A stretch of DNA of 64,000 nt from Bin87 sp965203985. Its GTDB lineage: Bacteria; Chloroflexota; Dehalococcoidia; Lucifugimonadales; UBA3495. The stretch spans positions 62,001-126,000 of the forward strand of contig CBDBDS010000001.1 of NCBI GenBank assembly GCA_965203985.1. The letters are read 5' to 3'. Below the pieces are notes generated by a model that saw nothing but the letters and a program-made list of their open reading frames with translations, had not been told where the DNA came from and did no database searches. A program made the position numbers and the translations under genes. Shown one piece after another: positions 35,629-44,770 of this stretch; within the stretch, counting starts at the first letter, position 1; every line of letters begins with the position of its first letter.

Positions 35629-36912
35629 GTGCTGAATGCGGCCCGCACTCGTCTCCACTACGGTTGGGTGATATTCGTCCTGTCGCTGGGCAACCTCACC
35701 GTCGAGGGCGGAACCAAGAACAGCGAGGCCGTGTATTTCAATGCGCTGAAAGACGCCTTCGGCCGCAGCGCGACGTACACCTCCGCGGTCTTTTCCCTGG
35801 CCGGACTGATCGGAGCCGTCGCTGCGCCACTCCTGGGCATCCTGTTGGACAAATGGGGCGCCCGGGTGCTGTTCCCCCTGGCTGGACTGTTCATTCTGTT
35901 TGGCTGGTTCGCGGCCAGTTACACGACCGAACTGTGGCAGATGTTCATCTTCTACAGCGTGTTCGCCGGAATCGGGCATACCGCCATTTCTTCATTTTCG
36001 ATGACCGCGACCGTCGCCCCCTGGTTTCCGCAGACGCGTGGCCGCATGTTGGGGTTGGCGGATAGCGGCAATCCCATCGGGCAGGCGGTGTTCGCGCCGT
36101 TGGCGGGCGTCTTGACCACCGAAGTGGGCTGGCGGTGGGCCTACCGCATCTTCGGCGTCGTCTTCGCGGTGCTGATCGCGCTGCCCAACGGACTGTTGCA
36201 ACGGCGGCCACCGGAAACCGTGACAGTCCAGAACCGTACGACCGAAGCGTCGCAGCGCCAACCCTCGCCGTCGGTCCCGGAGGTCCGTCCTGGGCGAACC
36301 GAAGCCAGGGTAACTCCGTCTTTGGGAGTATCGGTCCGCGACGCCGCGATGTGGTCGCTGGTACTGACCCGCGTTTTCGGCTCCACCGGCACGCAGATGA
36401 TTCGCGTCCATCTGGTCACGTTTTTCGTTGTGGCCGGCTACAGCGTGCAAACGGCGGCCAACACCCTGGGCGCCGTGGGGCTGGTGAGCGTGTTCGCCCG
36501 GCCTCTGGTCGGGTTGGCTACCGACCGCTGGGGGCGGGAGTCGGTTTACACCGTCGGGATGAGCGTGGCCGCCGGCGCGGTGCTCCTGGTGGTGTGGCTC
36601 GGCGACGGACAGAGTTTTTGGCCCCTGGCGATTTACGTCGGTTTGGCGGGGATCACCGACGGCATCAGCGGCCTGATCATTGGCGCCAAGGCGGCGGATA
36701 TCTTCCCCACCGAGTCCCTGGGCACCGTCATGGGATTTGTCGAAATGGGGCGGGGAGCGGCTATTTTCCTGGGGCCGATCATCGCCGGCTTGATGTTCGA
36801 CCTGCAGGGAGACTACGTGCAGGCGTTCATCCTGTCCGCGGCCCTGACCATCGCGTCCGTATGCGCCATGTGGATTGCGGATTTCATCGGGCGCCGCCGG
36901 CTCTCCATCTGA
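35629..36912 (+). CDS. Major facilitator superfamily transporter (second of two, OFA/monocarboxylate-like)
   Basis: A 427-residue twelve-helix carrier. The N-terminus RLHYGWVIFVLSLGNLTVEGG is the HYGW-type start of OFA and monocarboxylate-porter-like MFS proteins; AFGRSATYTSAVFSLAGLIG and the loop LLDKWGARVLFPLAGLFILFG follow. The C-half has PLVGLATDRWGRESVYTVGM and ADIFPTESLGTVMGFVEMGRG. The start is a GTG; no nearby ATG fits. The two carriers are similar in plan but not close copies, and a palindromic repeat separates them. Substrate unknown; an organic acid is likely by family. Confidence 0.88.
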   Translation: MLNAARTRLHYGWVIFVLSLGNLTVEGGTKNSEAVYFNALKDAFGRSATYTSAVFSLAGLIGAVAAPLLGILLDKWGARVLFPLAGLFILFGWFAASYTTELWQMFIFYSVFAGIGHTAISSFSMTATVAPWFPQTRGRMLGLADSGNPIGQAVFAPLAGVLTTEVGWRWAYRIFGVVFAVLIALPNGLLQRRPPETVTVQNRTTEASQRQPSPSVPEVRPGRTEARVTPSLGVSVRDAAMWSLVLTRVFGSTGTQMIRVHLVTFFVVAGYSVQTAANTLGAVGLVSVFARPLVGLATDRWGRESVYTVGMSVAAGAVLLVVWLGDGQSFWPLAIYVGLAGITDGISGLIIGAKAADIFPTESLGTVMGFVEMGRGAAIFLGPIIAGLMFDLQGDYVQAFILSAALTIASVCAMWIADFIGRRRLSI

Positions 36913-37076
36913 ACCACCAATCCGCAGGTCGCGACCGGCATTCGTTGCCATATCGACGCGGCGCTATGAACCATGCCATGCCGAGGGAGACAGAGTAACC
37001 TGACCGACCTCCCAAACGGACGGATCAAACAGCGTTGATCGCGGAACACGACGCTGGCCACGCCGTAGCAATGTGC

Positions 37077-37105
37077 TTGTTTGGCCCGCAATCCTTTGTT
37101 ACAAT
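37077..37105 (+). promoter_or_regulatory. Promoter of the dienelactone hydrolase gene
   Basis: TTGTTT (37077-37082), a 17-nt spacer and TACAAT (37100-37105). Transcription would start about 90 nt before the ATG at 37205. I see no gene in the rest of the 36913-37204 gap. Confidence 0.5.
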
Positions 37106-37204
37106 TCCGGCGCACGAAAGATACGGCCTGTAGATGCGCGCGCTCTGGCCTCGCCGAGCCGCCGTATCACTGTAGTTCGCGCAACCAATGGAGGAGGAAA
37201 TACT

Positions 37205-37993
37205 ATGCCGTCGTTCTGGGAAAACATCCGAATGCCCGACCCTGAGGAGGACCGCGAATCTGGAGCCAATATCGCCGAAGCCGGCGATATGGCCGCTTAC
37301 GTAAGCTTCCCGGCGCCCAGCGCGGGCACCAGCCTGCCGGCGGTAATCGTCGTGCAGGAAGCGTTCGGCGCCAACCAGCATATCCAGAAGGTGGCCGACG
37401 GATTCGCCGCTGCGGGTTACGTCGCCGTGGCGCCGGCCTTGTTCCACCGCAACGAGCGCAACCCCAACCCGATGCTGGGCTACACTCCTGAGGACTTCGA
37501 CGCCGCAATCAACACCTACATGCCCGCCCTGACCGGCCAGGGCATCATTGCCGACATCAACGCCACCGTCGATTACCTGCAGCGCACCTATCCGCGCACC
37601 CGGGGACAGAAGATCGGAATCGTCGGCTACTGCATGGGCGGCCGGGTGGTCTACCTCGCTGCCAGTGCCTGCTCCGGCCTCTCCGCTGGTGTGGTGTATT
37701 ACGGTGGCGCAATTCTCGCCCCCTACAGTGACGGCGTCACGCCCATCGACGGCACCGGCAACATCAGCATCCCGTTGATGGGCAACTTTGGAGAGACTGA
37801 CGGCAATCCAACCCCCGCGGATGTCTCACAGATTGAAGCGGCACTGGACGCGGCCGGCAAGTCCTACGACTTCAAGATGTATCCGGGGGCCGGCCACGGC
37901 TTCAACTGCGACGACCGTGACAGCTATAACCAGGCTGCCGCGGAAGACGCCCAGGCCCGCACCCTCGCCTTCTTCAACGAGCACTTGAAGTAA
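37205..37993 (+). CDS. Dienelactone hydrolase family protein
   Basis: A 262-residue alpha/beta hydrolase with the cysteine nucleophile of the dienelactone hydrolase family: GIVGYCMGGRVVY (Cys near residue 146), an acid near GNFGETDGNPTP, and the His in YPGAGHGFNCDDR (near 230). The oxyanion region is VVQEAFGANQHIQKVADGFA. Members hydrolyse cyclic enol-lactones from aromatic catabolism, or related esters. The GGAGGAGGAA ribosome site ends just upstream of the ATG at 37205, and the longer open frame upstream carries a promoter. It stands alone on its transcript, with a strong hairpin after the stop. Confidence 0.9.
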   Translation: MPSFWENIRMPDPEEDRESGANIAEAGDMAAYVSFPAPSAGTSLPAVIVVQEAFGANQHIQKVADGFAAAGYVAVAPALFHRNERNPNPMLGYTPEDFDAAINTYMPALTGQGIIADINATVDYLQRTYPRTRGQKIGIVGYCMGGRVVYLAASACSGLSAGVVYYGGAILAPYSDGVTPIDGTGNISIPLMGNFGETDGNPTPADVSQIEAALDAAGKSYDFKMYPGAGHGFNCDDRDSYNQAAAEDAQARTLAFFNEHLK

Positions 37994-38017
37994 GCGCATC
38001 CATACCTTCGGGTTCTA

Positions 38018-38046
38018 CGGCCCCCGCGTCGCAGGCGCGGGGGCCG
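38018..38046 (+). terminator. Hairpin terminator after the dienelactone hydrolase gene
   Basis: An 11-bp perfect GC stem (CGGCCCCCGCG / CGCGGGGGCCG) with a 7-nt loop, 25 nt after the stop. It is followed by AATAGTTTGTG rather than a clean T run. A second hairpin (CCCGCTC / GAGCGGG) lies just beyond, at about 38061-38087. Confidence 0.55.
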
Positions 38047-38260
38047 AATAGTTTGTGTGCCCCGCTCACGCAAAGATTGCGAGCGGGGTTCGCGCTTCAA
38101 CACTGAAGACAAACCCAGCGCCCACGGCAAAGCGCCGGAGACATTGGCGGATTTACCGAGCCTTAATCTGGAAGCAATACCCTCGCAATATCGGTCGACT
38201 AACGTAGTCAGCGCGGGATCATGCGTCCCGGCGACCCTGTTGCGTGGGAGTAGCCTCCAA

Positions 38261-39751
38261 ATGAACAAAGTCGAAGCCATGAAGTCCGTGAAAGACGGCC
38301 TGGAAGTGTTGGGTGATATTCCCGACTACGCCGCCGCCGGCTGGGAGTCCATACCGGAGGGCGAGAGAGACCGCCTGAAGTGGGCCGGTGTGTTTTTCCG
38401 TCGGCAAACCCCGGGCCGTTTCATGATGCGCGTCCGCATGACCAACGGGTTCAGCAACGCAGACCAGTTCCGGGTTCTCGCCGATATCAGCGATGACTAC
38501 GGCAAAGGCTTTGGCGATCTGACCACTCGTCAGCAGATGCAACTGCGCGAGTTCGGCATCGACGAGGTACCTGACATCTGGGAACGCTTGCACCGAGTGG
38601 GACTGGTCTCGCTGCAAACCGGCATGGACAACATCCGCACGGTGGTCGGGTGCCCCGTAGCGGGCCTGACTCCCAATGAATTGGTGGACGCGTCGCCCGT
38701 CGCTCGCGAATTCACCGACATGTTCGTCGGCAACCGGGAATACACCAACCTGCCCCGAAAGTTCAATGTTGCCATCACCGGATGCCTGGACAACTGCGTC
38801 CATACCTCGAACCAGGACGTCGCCCTTACGCCGGCGCTCAAGGAGATTTCCGGATCCGAACTCACCGGCTTCAATGTCGCCGTGGGCGGCAAGATGGGTT
38901 CCGGGGGCTACACAGCCAACACCTCGCTGGATATTTTTGTCTCATCGGAAGAGGCGGCGGAAATCTGCGGCCACATCGCGCTGGCGTTCCGCGACCACGG
39001 CTCGCGCGAAGCCCGCAACAAGGTGCGCCTGGCGTTCCTCATCGCTGATTGGGGCGCGGAACGTTTCCGCGCCGAGATAGAAGGCAGGGCCGGACGGACC
39101 CTGCTTCGCGCTGGCAAGGATGCTGGTAAACCGGGACAAACCGATCACATCGGTGTCTTCCCACAAAGCACGCCTGGATTCAACTATGTGGGCCTTTGCG
39201 TCCCCGTGGGCCGCATCACCTCCGACCAGATGCGGCAGGTAGCAGCCCTGGCGGATACTTACGGAGACGGCGAAATTCGCATCACCACGGGACAGAACTT
39301 GATCATCCCGAACGTGCCTGACACCTGTTTGCCTGCGCTGGAAGCGGAGCCAATACTGGAAACGTTTTCCCACCACCCCACCGAGGCGATGAGAGGCACG
39401 GTCAGTTGCACGGGCATCGACTATTGTCATTATTCGCTGATCGAAACCAAGGACCGGGCAGTCGAAACGGCCCAGGCCCTGGAACGGATGGGTGTCCAGA
39501 CCGGAAAGATTTCACTGTTCTGGTCCGGGTGCGCCAACGGGTGCGCCAACCATGCGTTGGCCGATATCGGGCTGGTGGGCAAGCGAGTACGCGTTGACGG
39601 CCAAATCCTTGAAGCCGTCGATGTATACCAGCGGTCAAAGTCCGTCGTGGCCGGAAAACCGCCCGTCCCGGTGATGACCAACGTGCCCTGTGGCGAACTG
39701 CCGTCGGTCCTGGGACAGATGCTTTCCGAGGAAAACGAAAACACCTGCTGA
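38261..39751 (+). CDS. Siroheme nitrite/sulfite reductase, ferredoxin type
   Basis: A 496-residue monomeric reductase with the duplicated ferredoxin-like half-domain and siroheme domain. The 4Fe-4S/siroheme cysteines are visible as SCTGIDYC (C-x5-C) and GCANGC (C-x3-C) near residues 385 and 425. The first half has RVRMTNGFSNADQFRVLADI and LTTRQQMQLREF, which contact the siroheme. These enzymes reduce nitrite to ammonium or sulfite to sulfide with six electrons from ferredoxin; the sequence alone does not decide which. Start at 38261 is based on the family N-terminus and GGGAG upstream. It ends just before a palindromic repeat. Confidence 0.9.
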   Translation: MNKVEAMKSVKDGLEVLGDIPDYAAAGWESIPEGERDRLKWAGVFFRRQTPGRFMMRVRMTNGFSNADQFRVLADISDDYGKGFGDLTTRQQMQLREFGIDEVPDIWERLHRVGLVSLQTGMDNIRTVVGCPVAGLTPNELVDASPVAREFTDMFVGNREYTNLPRKFNVAITGCLDNCVHTSNQDVALTPALKEISGSELTGFNVAVGGKMGSGGYTANTSLDIFVSSEEAAEICGHIALAFRDHGSREARNKVRLAFLIADWGAERFRAEIEGRAGRTLLRAGKDAGKPGQTDHIGVFPQSTPGFNYVGLCVPVGRITSDQMRQVAALADTYGDGEIRITTGQNLIIPNVPDTCLPALEAEPILETFSHHPTEAMRGTVSCTGIDYCHYSLIETKDRAVETAQALERMGVQTGKISLFWSGCANGCANHALADIGLVGKRVRVDGQILEAVDVYQRSKSVVAGKPPVPVMTNVPCGELPSVLGQMLSEENENTC

Positions 39752-39770
39752 CCCACTGGATACCCCGGTT

Positions 39771-39861
39771 TGTCATTGCGAGCGCAGCGCGGCAATCTTG
39801 TCGGGGTAGCAGCCGTCATCCGGCAACGGGATTGCCACCGCGTGGACGCCTCGCAATGACA
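39771..39861. repeat. Dispersed palindromic repeat, copy A (core)
   Basis: A 91-bp element with perfect 12-bp inverted ends: TGTCATTGCGAG and CTCGCAATGACA. A second inner inverted pair (GGCAATC / GATTGCC) makes most of it foldable. It lies between the sulfite reductase and rseP stops. Just beyond it, at 39884-39910, is a different widespread motif (CCGGCGAAAGCCGG hairpin plus AATCCAG). Confidence 0.85.
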
Positions 39862-39939
39862 TAGGACATACGCAGTTGGGACAGTCATGCCGGCGAAAGC
39901 CGGAATCCAGCGCCCGATGACAGTCGAAAGCTCTGTTTA

Positions 39940-41334
39940 TCACCCCAGCGGCGATATTCCGCGCACCAGCCGCATGATGTCGTTCGCCGAGATGGCGATG
40001 ACCAGCGCCAACAGCGCCACGAAGCCGATCAGGTGGACCAGCCCCTCTTTGTCTGACGGCACCCGTTTGCCCCCGCGAACCCATTCGATGAATACGAACA
40101 GTAGTCGCCCGCCGTCCAGCATTGGGATCGGCAGAATGTTCAGCACCGCGAGGTTGATGCTCAACAGGATTGCCACCAGCAGCCATCCCTCGATTCCGCC
40201 CTGACGGGTCACCTCCCCGGTGATCTGGGCGATGCCGATGGGCCCGCTCAGCTCCGGCCCGCGTCCTCCGCCGAACCAGCCACGGATCTCTCTGCCCATC
40301 AGAGTGAGCATATCCCACGTGCTGGTGACGCCCAGACGCGCCGCGGTCCAAGGGGGTTCAATTCGCCGAACCTCCTGCTGGTCCACTATGGAGAAGGTAA
40401 TCCCGACCGCTCCCTGGCCGGGGGGCGGGTCCACTCGCGGCGTAACCTGCGCCGCCCTGGTTTGTCCATCCCTTTCAATGACCCAGGTCATCTCGGTACC
40501 GGCCGCAAGGCGAACTTCCCGGGGCAACTCCTGCGGTGTCCCCGGCGGCTGGTTACCCACCTGCACGACACGGTCTCCGGGCAGCAGGCCCGCAGCCTCC
40601 GCCGGCGAATTCGGCGCGACCGACGTGATCTCCGCCGACCCGCCGACCATCTCCGTGTGCGGGACCATGAACATGATGGCGAACGCCACGATCGGGAACA
40701 GCGCGTTCATCGCCGATCCGGCCGCCAGCACGATGGCTCTCTGGCCCAGGCCCCGACGTGCCAGGCTTCCGGGCGCAGCCGGGTTGTTCTCACCCGACAG
40801 CCTGACGAAGCCGCCCAGCGGAAGCCAGTTGACCGAGTAGATCATGTCCGCCATGACGACGCGGTCGGGCAGCACCTCCCGGACACGCCCCTCATGGCGG
40901 AGGAATTCATCGGTCTGTACGTCGTCCAATCGCCTGCGGGTTGACTGCATCGCAGGTTGCGTATCCTGGGGCCGGCGTCCGAACCCCGCTAATCCGGCCA
41001 ATGATCCAAGGATACCTCCGCTTCTACCCTGTTCCCGCAGCTCAATGTAACGCGCAACGAGCTGTCCGTCCGCATCTTCGCCGGACAGCACGCGGATCAC
41101 CTGGCCCGGTTGAATGGAGCCCACGACTCCGTTCAGGCAGACCGTGGCAGGGGTTAACAGAGTTTCGGTGCGGCCGGTGTAGACCCCGAACGCACGAGGC
41201 GGGTAGCCGACGCCGAATTCGAGCACCTTGATGCCAAATGCTCTGGCCGACCAGAAGTGCCCCAGTTCGTGCACCACCACCAGCAGCAGCAGCATCGGCA
41301 CGAACGACGCCACCGCGATAATCCACGTGTCCAT
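39940..41334 (-). CDS. rseP: Site-2 zinc metalloprotease RseP/RIP
   Basis: A 464-residue intramembrane protease. The first helix has the zinc motif HELGH (residues 23-27), the PDZ domain is centred on SVAPNSPAEAAGLLPGDRV (about 244-262), and the C-terminal helix has NILPIPMLDGGRLLF with the third metal ligand Asp. It is longer than E. coli RseP in the segment between the first helix and PDZ, where a Gln/Arg-rich insert (GRRPQDTQPAMQSTRRR) occurs. It would cut membrane-bound regulators or signal-peptide remnants. It is the last gene of the rpsB-to-rseP cluster, 22 nt after dxr. Confidence 0.93.
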   Translation of the reverse strand: MDTWIIAVASFVPMLLLLVVVHELGHFWSARAFGIKVLEFGVGYPPRAFGVYTGRTETLLTPATVCLNGVVGSIQPGQVIRVLSGEDADGQLVARYIELREQGRSGGILGSLAGLAGFGRRPQDTQPAMQSTRRRLDDVQTDEFLRHEGRVREVLPDRVVMADMIYSVNWLPLGGFVRLSGENNPAAPGSLARRGLGQRAIVLAAGSAMNALFPIVAFAIMFMVPHTEMVGGSAEITSVAPNSPAEAAGLLPGDRVVQVGNQPPGTPQELPREVRLAAGTEMTWVIERDGQTRAAQVTPRVDPPPGQGAVGITFSIVDQQEVRRIEPPWTAARLGVTSTWDMLTLMGREIRGWFGGGRGPELSGPIGIAQITGEVTRQGGIEGWLLVAILLSINLAVLNILPIPMLDGGRLLFVFIEWVRGGKRVPSDKEGLVHLIGFVALLALVIAISANDIMRLVRGISPLG

Positions 41335-41356
41335 AGCCCTTGGCCCGCGTGGCCGG

Positions 41357-42484
41357 CTAATTCATCCCGCTGCTCACGATCTCGGCAGCGCGCAGGTTGG
41401 CCCAGCGGTCTGCCTCTACTATAGCATCCAGGTCGGGCGACGGCTGAGATACGTGCTCGCCGAGCACCCGCTCGACCAAGCGATAGATGTCAGTGTAGCG
41501 GATGCTCCCGGCAAGGAAGGCCTGCACCGCCACTTCATCCGCCGCGCTGAGTACGGCGGGCATGGTTCCGCCCGTCTTGCCGGCGGACACCGCCAGGTCG
41601 AAGCAAGGAAAGCGTTTCGGCTCCAGCGGCTCAAAGTCCAGAGACCACGGGACTCCAATGTCCAGGCGGGGTATCTCGTCGTTGGCAAATCGCTGGGGGT
41701 GGAACAGGGCGTACTGTATCGGCAGGCGCATGCTGGGCGGGCCCAATTGCGCCTTGACCGATCCGTCATCGAACTCGACCATGGAATGTATGGTGCTCTG
41801 GGGATGCACCACCACCGCGATATCTTCCCACGGCACGGAGAAAAGCCAATGGGATTCGATCACCTCAAATGCCTTGTTCATGAGAGTAGCCGAGTCGATG
41901 GTGATCTTGTCGCCCATCCGCCAGGTCGGGTGCCGGAGCGCTTGTTCTGGGGTGACGGCGTCCAGTTCGTCCAGCGGCGTACGGCGGAACGGGCCGCCGC
42001 TGGCCGTGATCATCAGGCGCCGGATGTGGTTGTCTTCCCCCTGCAGGCACTGCCAGATGGCACTGGGCTCGCTGTCCACGGGGAGGATCACGCCACCGTA
42101 GGCGGTTTCCGCCTTCTTCAGAACCTGGCCCGCCATGACGATGGGTTCCTTGTTCGACAGCGCGACCTGTTTGCCCGCGCGCAGAGCGCTCATCGTGGGT
42201 TCCAGACCCACGGCGCCCATCAACGCAACCATCACCTGGTCCACGTCGCCGAGCGACGCCATCTCCGCCATGGGGAGCATCTCCGTACCGCCGGGCAATT
42301 CGTCGGGCGGGTTGGAGCACCAAATGAATTGGGGACTGAACTCGGCTACCTGTTCCAGCAGCAGGGCCGTGTTGTTCCCGGCGGCCAATCCTACCACCTG
42401 AAACTCGTCGGGGAATGCCCGCACGATGTCCAGCGTTTGACGCCCGATTGAGCCGGTGGAGCCGAGTATAATTATGCGCCGCAT
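41357..42484 (-). CDS. dxr: 1-deoxy-D-xylulose 5-phosphate reductoisomerase
   Basis: A 375-residue DXR, which makes 2-C-methylerythritol 4-phosphate, the first committed step of the MEP isoprenoid pathway. The NADPH motif ILGSTGSIGRQTLDIV is at residues 6-21. The metal/substrate block VDSEPSAIWQCLQGE and the SGGPFR segment follow, and the conserved HPQSTIHSMVEFDDGSV is near residue 240. It lies between cdsA and rseP, and with uppS upstream feeds polyprenyl carrier synthesis. Confidence 0.96.
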   Translation of the reverse strand: MRRIIILGSTGSIGRQTLDIVRAFPDEFQVVGLAAGNNTALLLEQVAEFSPQFIWCSNPPDELPGGTEMLPMAEMASLGDVDQVMVALMGAVGLEPTMSALRAGKQVALSNKEPIVMAGQVLKKAETAYGGVILPVDSEPSAIWQCLQGEDNHIRRLMITASGGPFRRTPLDELDAVTPEQALRHPTWRMGDKITIDSATLMNKAFEVIESHWLFSVPWEDIAVVVHPQSTIHSMVEFDDGSVKAQLGPPSMRLPIQYALFHPQRFANDEIPRLDIGVPWSLDFEPLEPKRFPCFDLAVSAGKTGGTMPAVLSAADEVAVQAFLAGSIRYTDIYRLVERVLGEHVSQPSPDLDAIVEADRWANLRAAEIVSSGMN

Positions 42485-42505
42485 GTATTTGCGTCCCGGT
42501 CGGTT

Positions 42506-43540
42506 TTAGGGGGTACTCACGGCCGCCAGGATGTACACCACGATCAGGGAGGGCAGCAAGCTGTCCAACCGATCCAACATCCCGCCGTGGCCGGGAAACA
42601 GGCTGCCTGAGTCCTTTGCGTCAGCCAACCTTTTGATTTTGGATTCGACCAGATCGCCGATGGGCGATACGGCGCCTAAAATAACACCGATTATTGCCAG
42701 GTGCCAAATCTCCAGTCGCAGCGGAAACAGCATTCCGAGAACGACGGCGGCTATCACTGCGAAAAGCAATCCGCCGGCCGTTCCTTCCCAGGTCTTTCCC
42801 GGGCTGATACCGGGCGCCATACGGTGCCGGCCGAACAGACGCCCTACAGCGTACGCCCCGGTGTCCGCCGCATACACGGTGAGGATCGCCAGCAGGAGCC
42901 ACCAGCAGCCGGTTTCCGTGAGGACGGTCAATTCCCGGGAGAAATCGGAACCGATTATGTCAGGCAGCAGCCAGAGCCCCCCGTCATCGGCCGGGACCTG
43001 GTAGACCGACTCGAACGCTTCACCAAGTCCGTCGTCTTCGATGTGCGGGGGAACTGACAAAGGAGGCGCCGGTGCTTCAACCTTCCGGTGCCACAGGCTG
43101 GTCAGCCCGTCTATTCCGCGTAGGGCCGTTGCCGACGCCAGCGCTCCTCCCACGTAAACCGGCGACATCACCAGATAACTGGCGGCCACAATCGGTTTCC
43201 GCCCGTGCCATGCGGCAATCATCCACAAACCGCCCAGAACAACCCCGGAGATGCATATGCCCAGAACCGCCCACCCGAAATCCTCCGGGCGAACCGCCAG
43301 TTCACCGGCCAATACCAGCGCCACGGCCCAGGTCCCGCCCAGCAGCAACGGCAGTGGCGTGTCGCCGGCGTCATCGTCCTCGGATACTCTCTCACGGCCG
43401 GGATACAGCCGGTACGCTTCTCTGACGCCAATAACCGCCGCGACCGCCGCCAGAAGCGTGATCCAGGGCGGGCCGAACCAGATGCATGCCAACACCACCG
43501 GCACGCCCACCAGGGCAGTCAGAACCCGGTGGAGCAGCAC
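42506..43540 (-). CDS. cdsA: Phosphatidate cytidylyltransferase
   Basis: A 344-residue polytopic enzyme that makes CDP-diacylglycerol, the branch-point of phospholipid synthesis. The C-terminal signature is clear: VYAADTGAYAVGRLFGRHRM, SPGKTWEGTAGG, and SPIGDLVESKIKRLADAKDSG, SLFPGHGGMLDRLDS. The middle (about 130-200) holds a poorly conserved insert with EAPAPPLSVPPHIEDD. The GTG at 43540 follows the uppS stop by 5 nt; the open frame continues into uppS, and the hydrophobic N-terminus starts at this GTG, so I chose it. The ribosome site is weak. Confidence 0.88.
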   Translation of the reverse strand: MLLHRVLTALVGVPVVLACIWFGPPWITLLAAVAAVIGVREAYRLYPGRERVSEDDDAGDTPLPLLLGGTWAVALVLAGELAVRPEDFGWAVLGICISGVVLGGLWMIAAWHGRKPIVAASYLVMSPVYVGGALASATALRGIDGLTSLWHRKVEAPAPPLSVPPHIEDDGLGEAFESVYQVPADDGGLWLLPDIIGSDFSRELTVLTETGCWWLLLAILTVYAADTGAYAVGRLFGRHRMAPGISPGKTWEGTAGGLLFAVIAAVVLGMLFPLRLEIWHLAIIGVILGAVSPIGDLVESKIKRLADAKDSGSLFPGHGGMLDRLDSLLPSLIVVYILAAVSTP

Positions 43541-43545
43541 CCGCT

Positions 43546-44328
43546 TTACGCCCCGGAGGTATGGTCCTGGGTGTCCAGGGAGCCGAAACGCCTCTGCCTT
43601 TGCCCGTAGGCGCTCAGCGCGCGATCCAAATCTTCCGCGCCCAGGTCCGGCCAAAGCACCGGCGTATGGTAATACTCGCTGTAGGCTGCTTGCCAGATGA
43701 GGAAATTGCTGAGCCGCTGCTCACCGCCGGTACGAATTATCAAGTCTGGATCCGGGCAGCCGTCGGTGTAGAGGTACCGACTGAACAACGTCTCGTCCAC
43801 GTCCTCAGGAATCACACCGTCCTCCAGCATCCGCCGAACCGCCTGCAGGATTTCGTCCCGGCCACCGTAATTGAAAGCGATGTTGACCGTGATGCCGTCA
43901 TTGTGCTTGGTGATGGCCTGCGCCAGTCGTATCGATTCCTGGAGCGCGGAGTCCAACGGGCTGATGTCACCGAGATGTACCAACTTCACCCCAGCTTTGT
44001 GGAGCTCCCGGGTTTGGGGCTCGATCTGTTCCGCCAGGATCGCCATCAGGCTGTCCACTTCATCGGTAGGCCGCCGCCAGTTCTCCGTCGAAAATGCGTA
44101 GAGCGTTACCACGCGGACGCCGCGTTGCGCCAGCAACTCGACGATCCGCCGGATATTGCTCACCCCACGCTGGTGACCCGCATTTCGCGGTAGGCCCTGG
44201 CGCTCCGCCCAGCGTCCGTTGCCGTCCATGATGATTGCCACATGGCCGGGCACCGGATCGGCCCCGGCATCCGGGCCCGTGACCTGCAAAAGTCGGTCTA
44301 TGTTGGAATGGTCTGGGCTATTCGACAT
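43546..44328 (-). CDS. uppS: Isoprenyl transferase (undecaprenyl diphosphate synthase)
   Basis: A 260-residue cis-prenyltransferase. The motif VPGHVAIIMDGNGRWAE has the catalytic Asp (about residue 33). Further blocks are RNAGHQRGVSNIRRI, TLYAFSTENWRRP, NIAFNYGGRDEILQA and the C-terminal DLIIRTGGEQRLSNFLIWQ plus YSEYYHTPVLWPDLG. It makes the C50/C55 lipid carrier used for cell-wall and glycan precursors. cdsA follows after 5 nt; frr lies upstream, separated by a 442-bp gap with repeat B. Confidence 0.95.
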   Translation of the reverse strand: MSNSPDHSNIDRLLQVTGPDAGADPVPGHVAIIMDGNGRWAERQGLPRNAGHQRGVSNIRRIVELLAQRGVRVVTLYAFSTENWRRPTDEVDSLMAILAEQIEPQTRELHKAGVKLVHLGDISPLDSALQESIRLAQAITKHNDGITVNIAFNYGGRDEILQAVRRMLEDGVIPEDVDETLFSRYLYTDGCPDPDLIIRTGGEQRLSNFLIWQAAYSEYYHTPVLWPDLGAEDLDRALSAYGQRQRRFGSLDTQDHTSGA

Positions 44329-44365
44329 GAACAGAAACTTGGACAGTGGAGCGCCGGCACGTCCA

Positions 44366-44648
44366 GGGGCCTTTCCAAAGCCATCGTCAGAATCAGGATT
44401 CCCTGGATTTAGAGATTATCAAGATTGAGTAGATGCTCACACGTACCCTGTTTCACACGATCTGTCATTGCGAGCGCAGCGCGGCAATCTCGTGATGGCA
44501 ACGGGGTCGCTTTCCGCAACGAGATCGCCGCGTCGCTGCGCGACTCGCGATGACAAACTGGGTGCGTGTGAGTAGATGGCGCTGGGTGTGACCGCAATCC
44601 TGAAAATCCGGCAAATCCTGACTCTGACGGCGACTTTGGAATGGCCCC
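44366..44648. repeat. Dispersed palindromic repeat, copy B (full-length nested palindrome)
   Basis: A 283-bp nearly perfect palindrome in the gap between frr and uppS. The outer arms start GGGGCCTTTCCAAAG and end with CTTTGGAATGGCCCC, with few mismatches. A middle pair is CTCACACGTACCCTG... / ...GGGTGCGTGTGAG, and the core is at 44463-44555 with TGTCATTGCGAG / CTCGCGATGACA ends. No gene is seen in 44329-44770. Because it interrupts an otherwise tight cluster, it may act as a terminator or RNA-processing site, or have simply inserted. Confidence 0.8.
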
Positions 44649-44770
44649 GCTGCACGGGCAAACGTTCGCCCGCCTATCGGTTCTCTCCAGGATGAGGCCC
44701 CGGATACGGCGGGCGTCCAGCGGTGTTGCAGTAACGCGCCAACGCGTGCGCCAGGAATTTGGAGCGCGGG

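Noticed and set aside
43541..43654. An upstream start for cdsA at 43654
   Set aside because: That segment is the 3' end of uppS in another frame and adds a basic, non-membrane stretch before the first cdsA helix.
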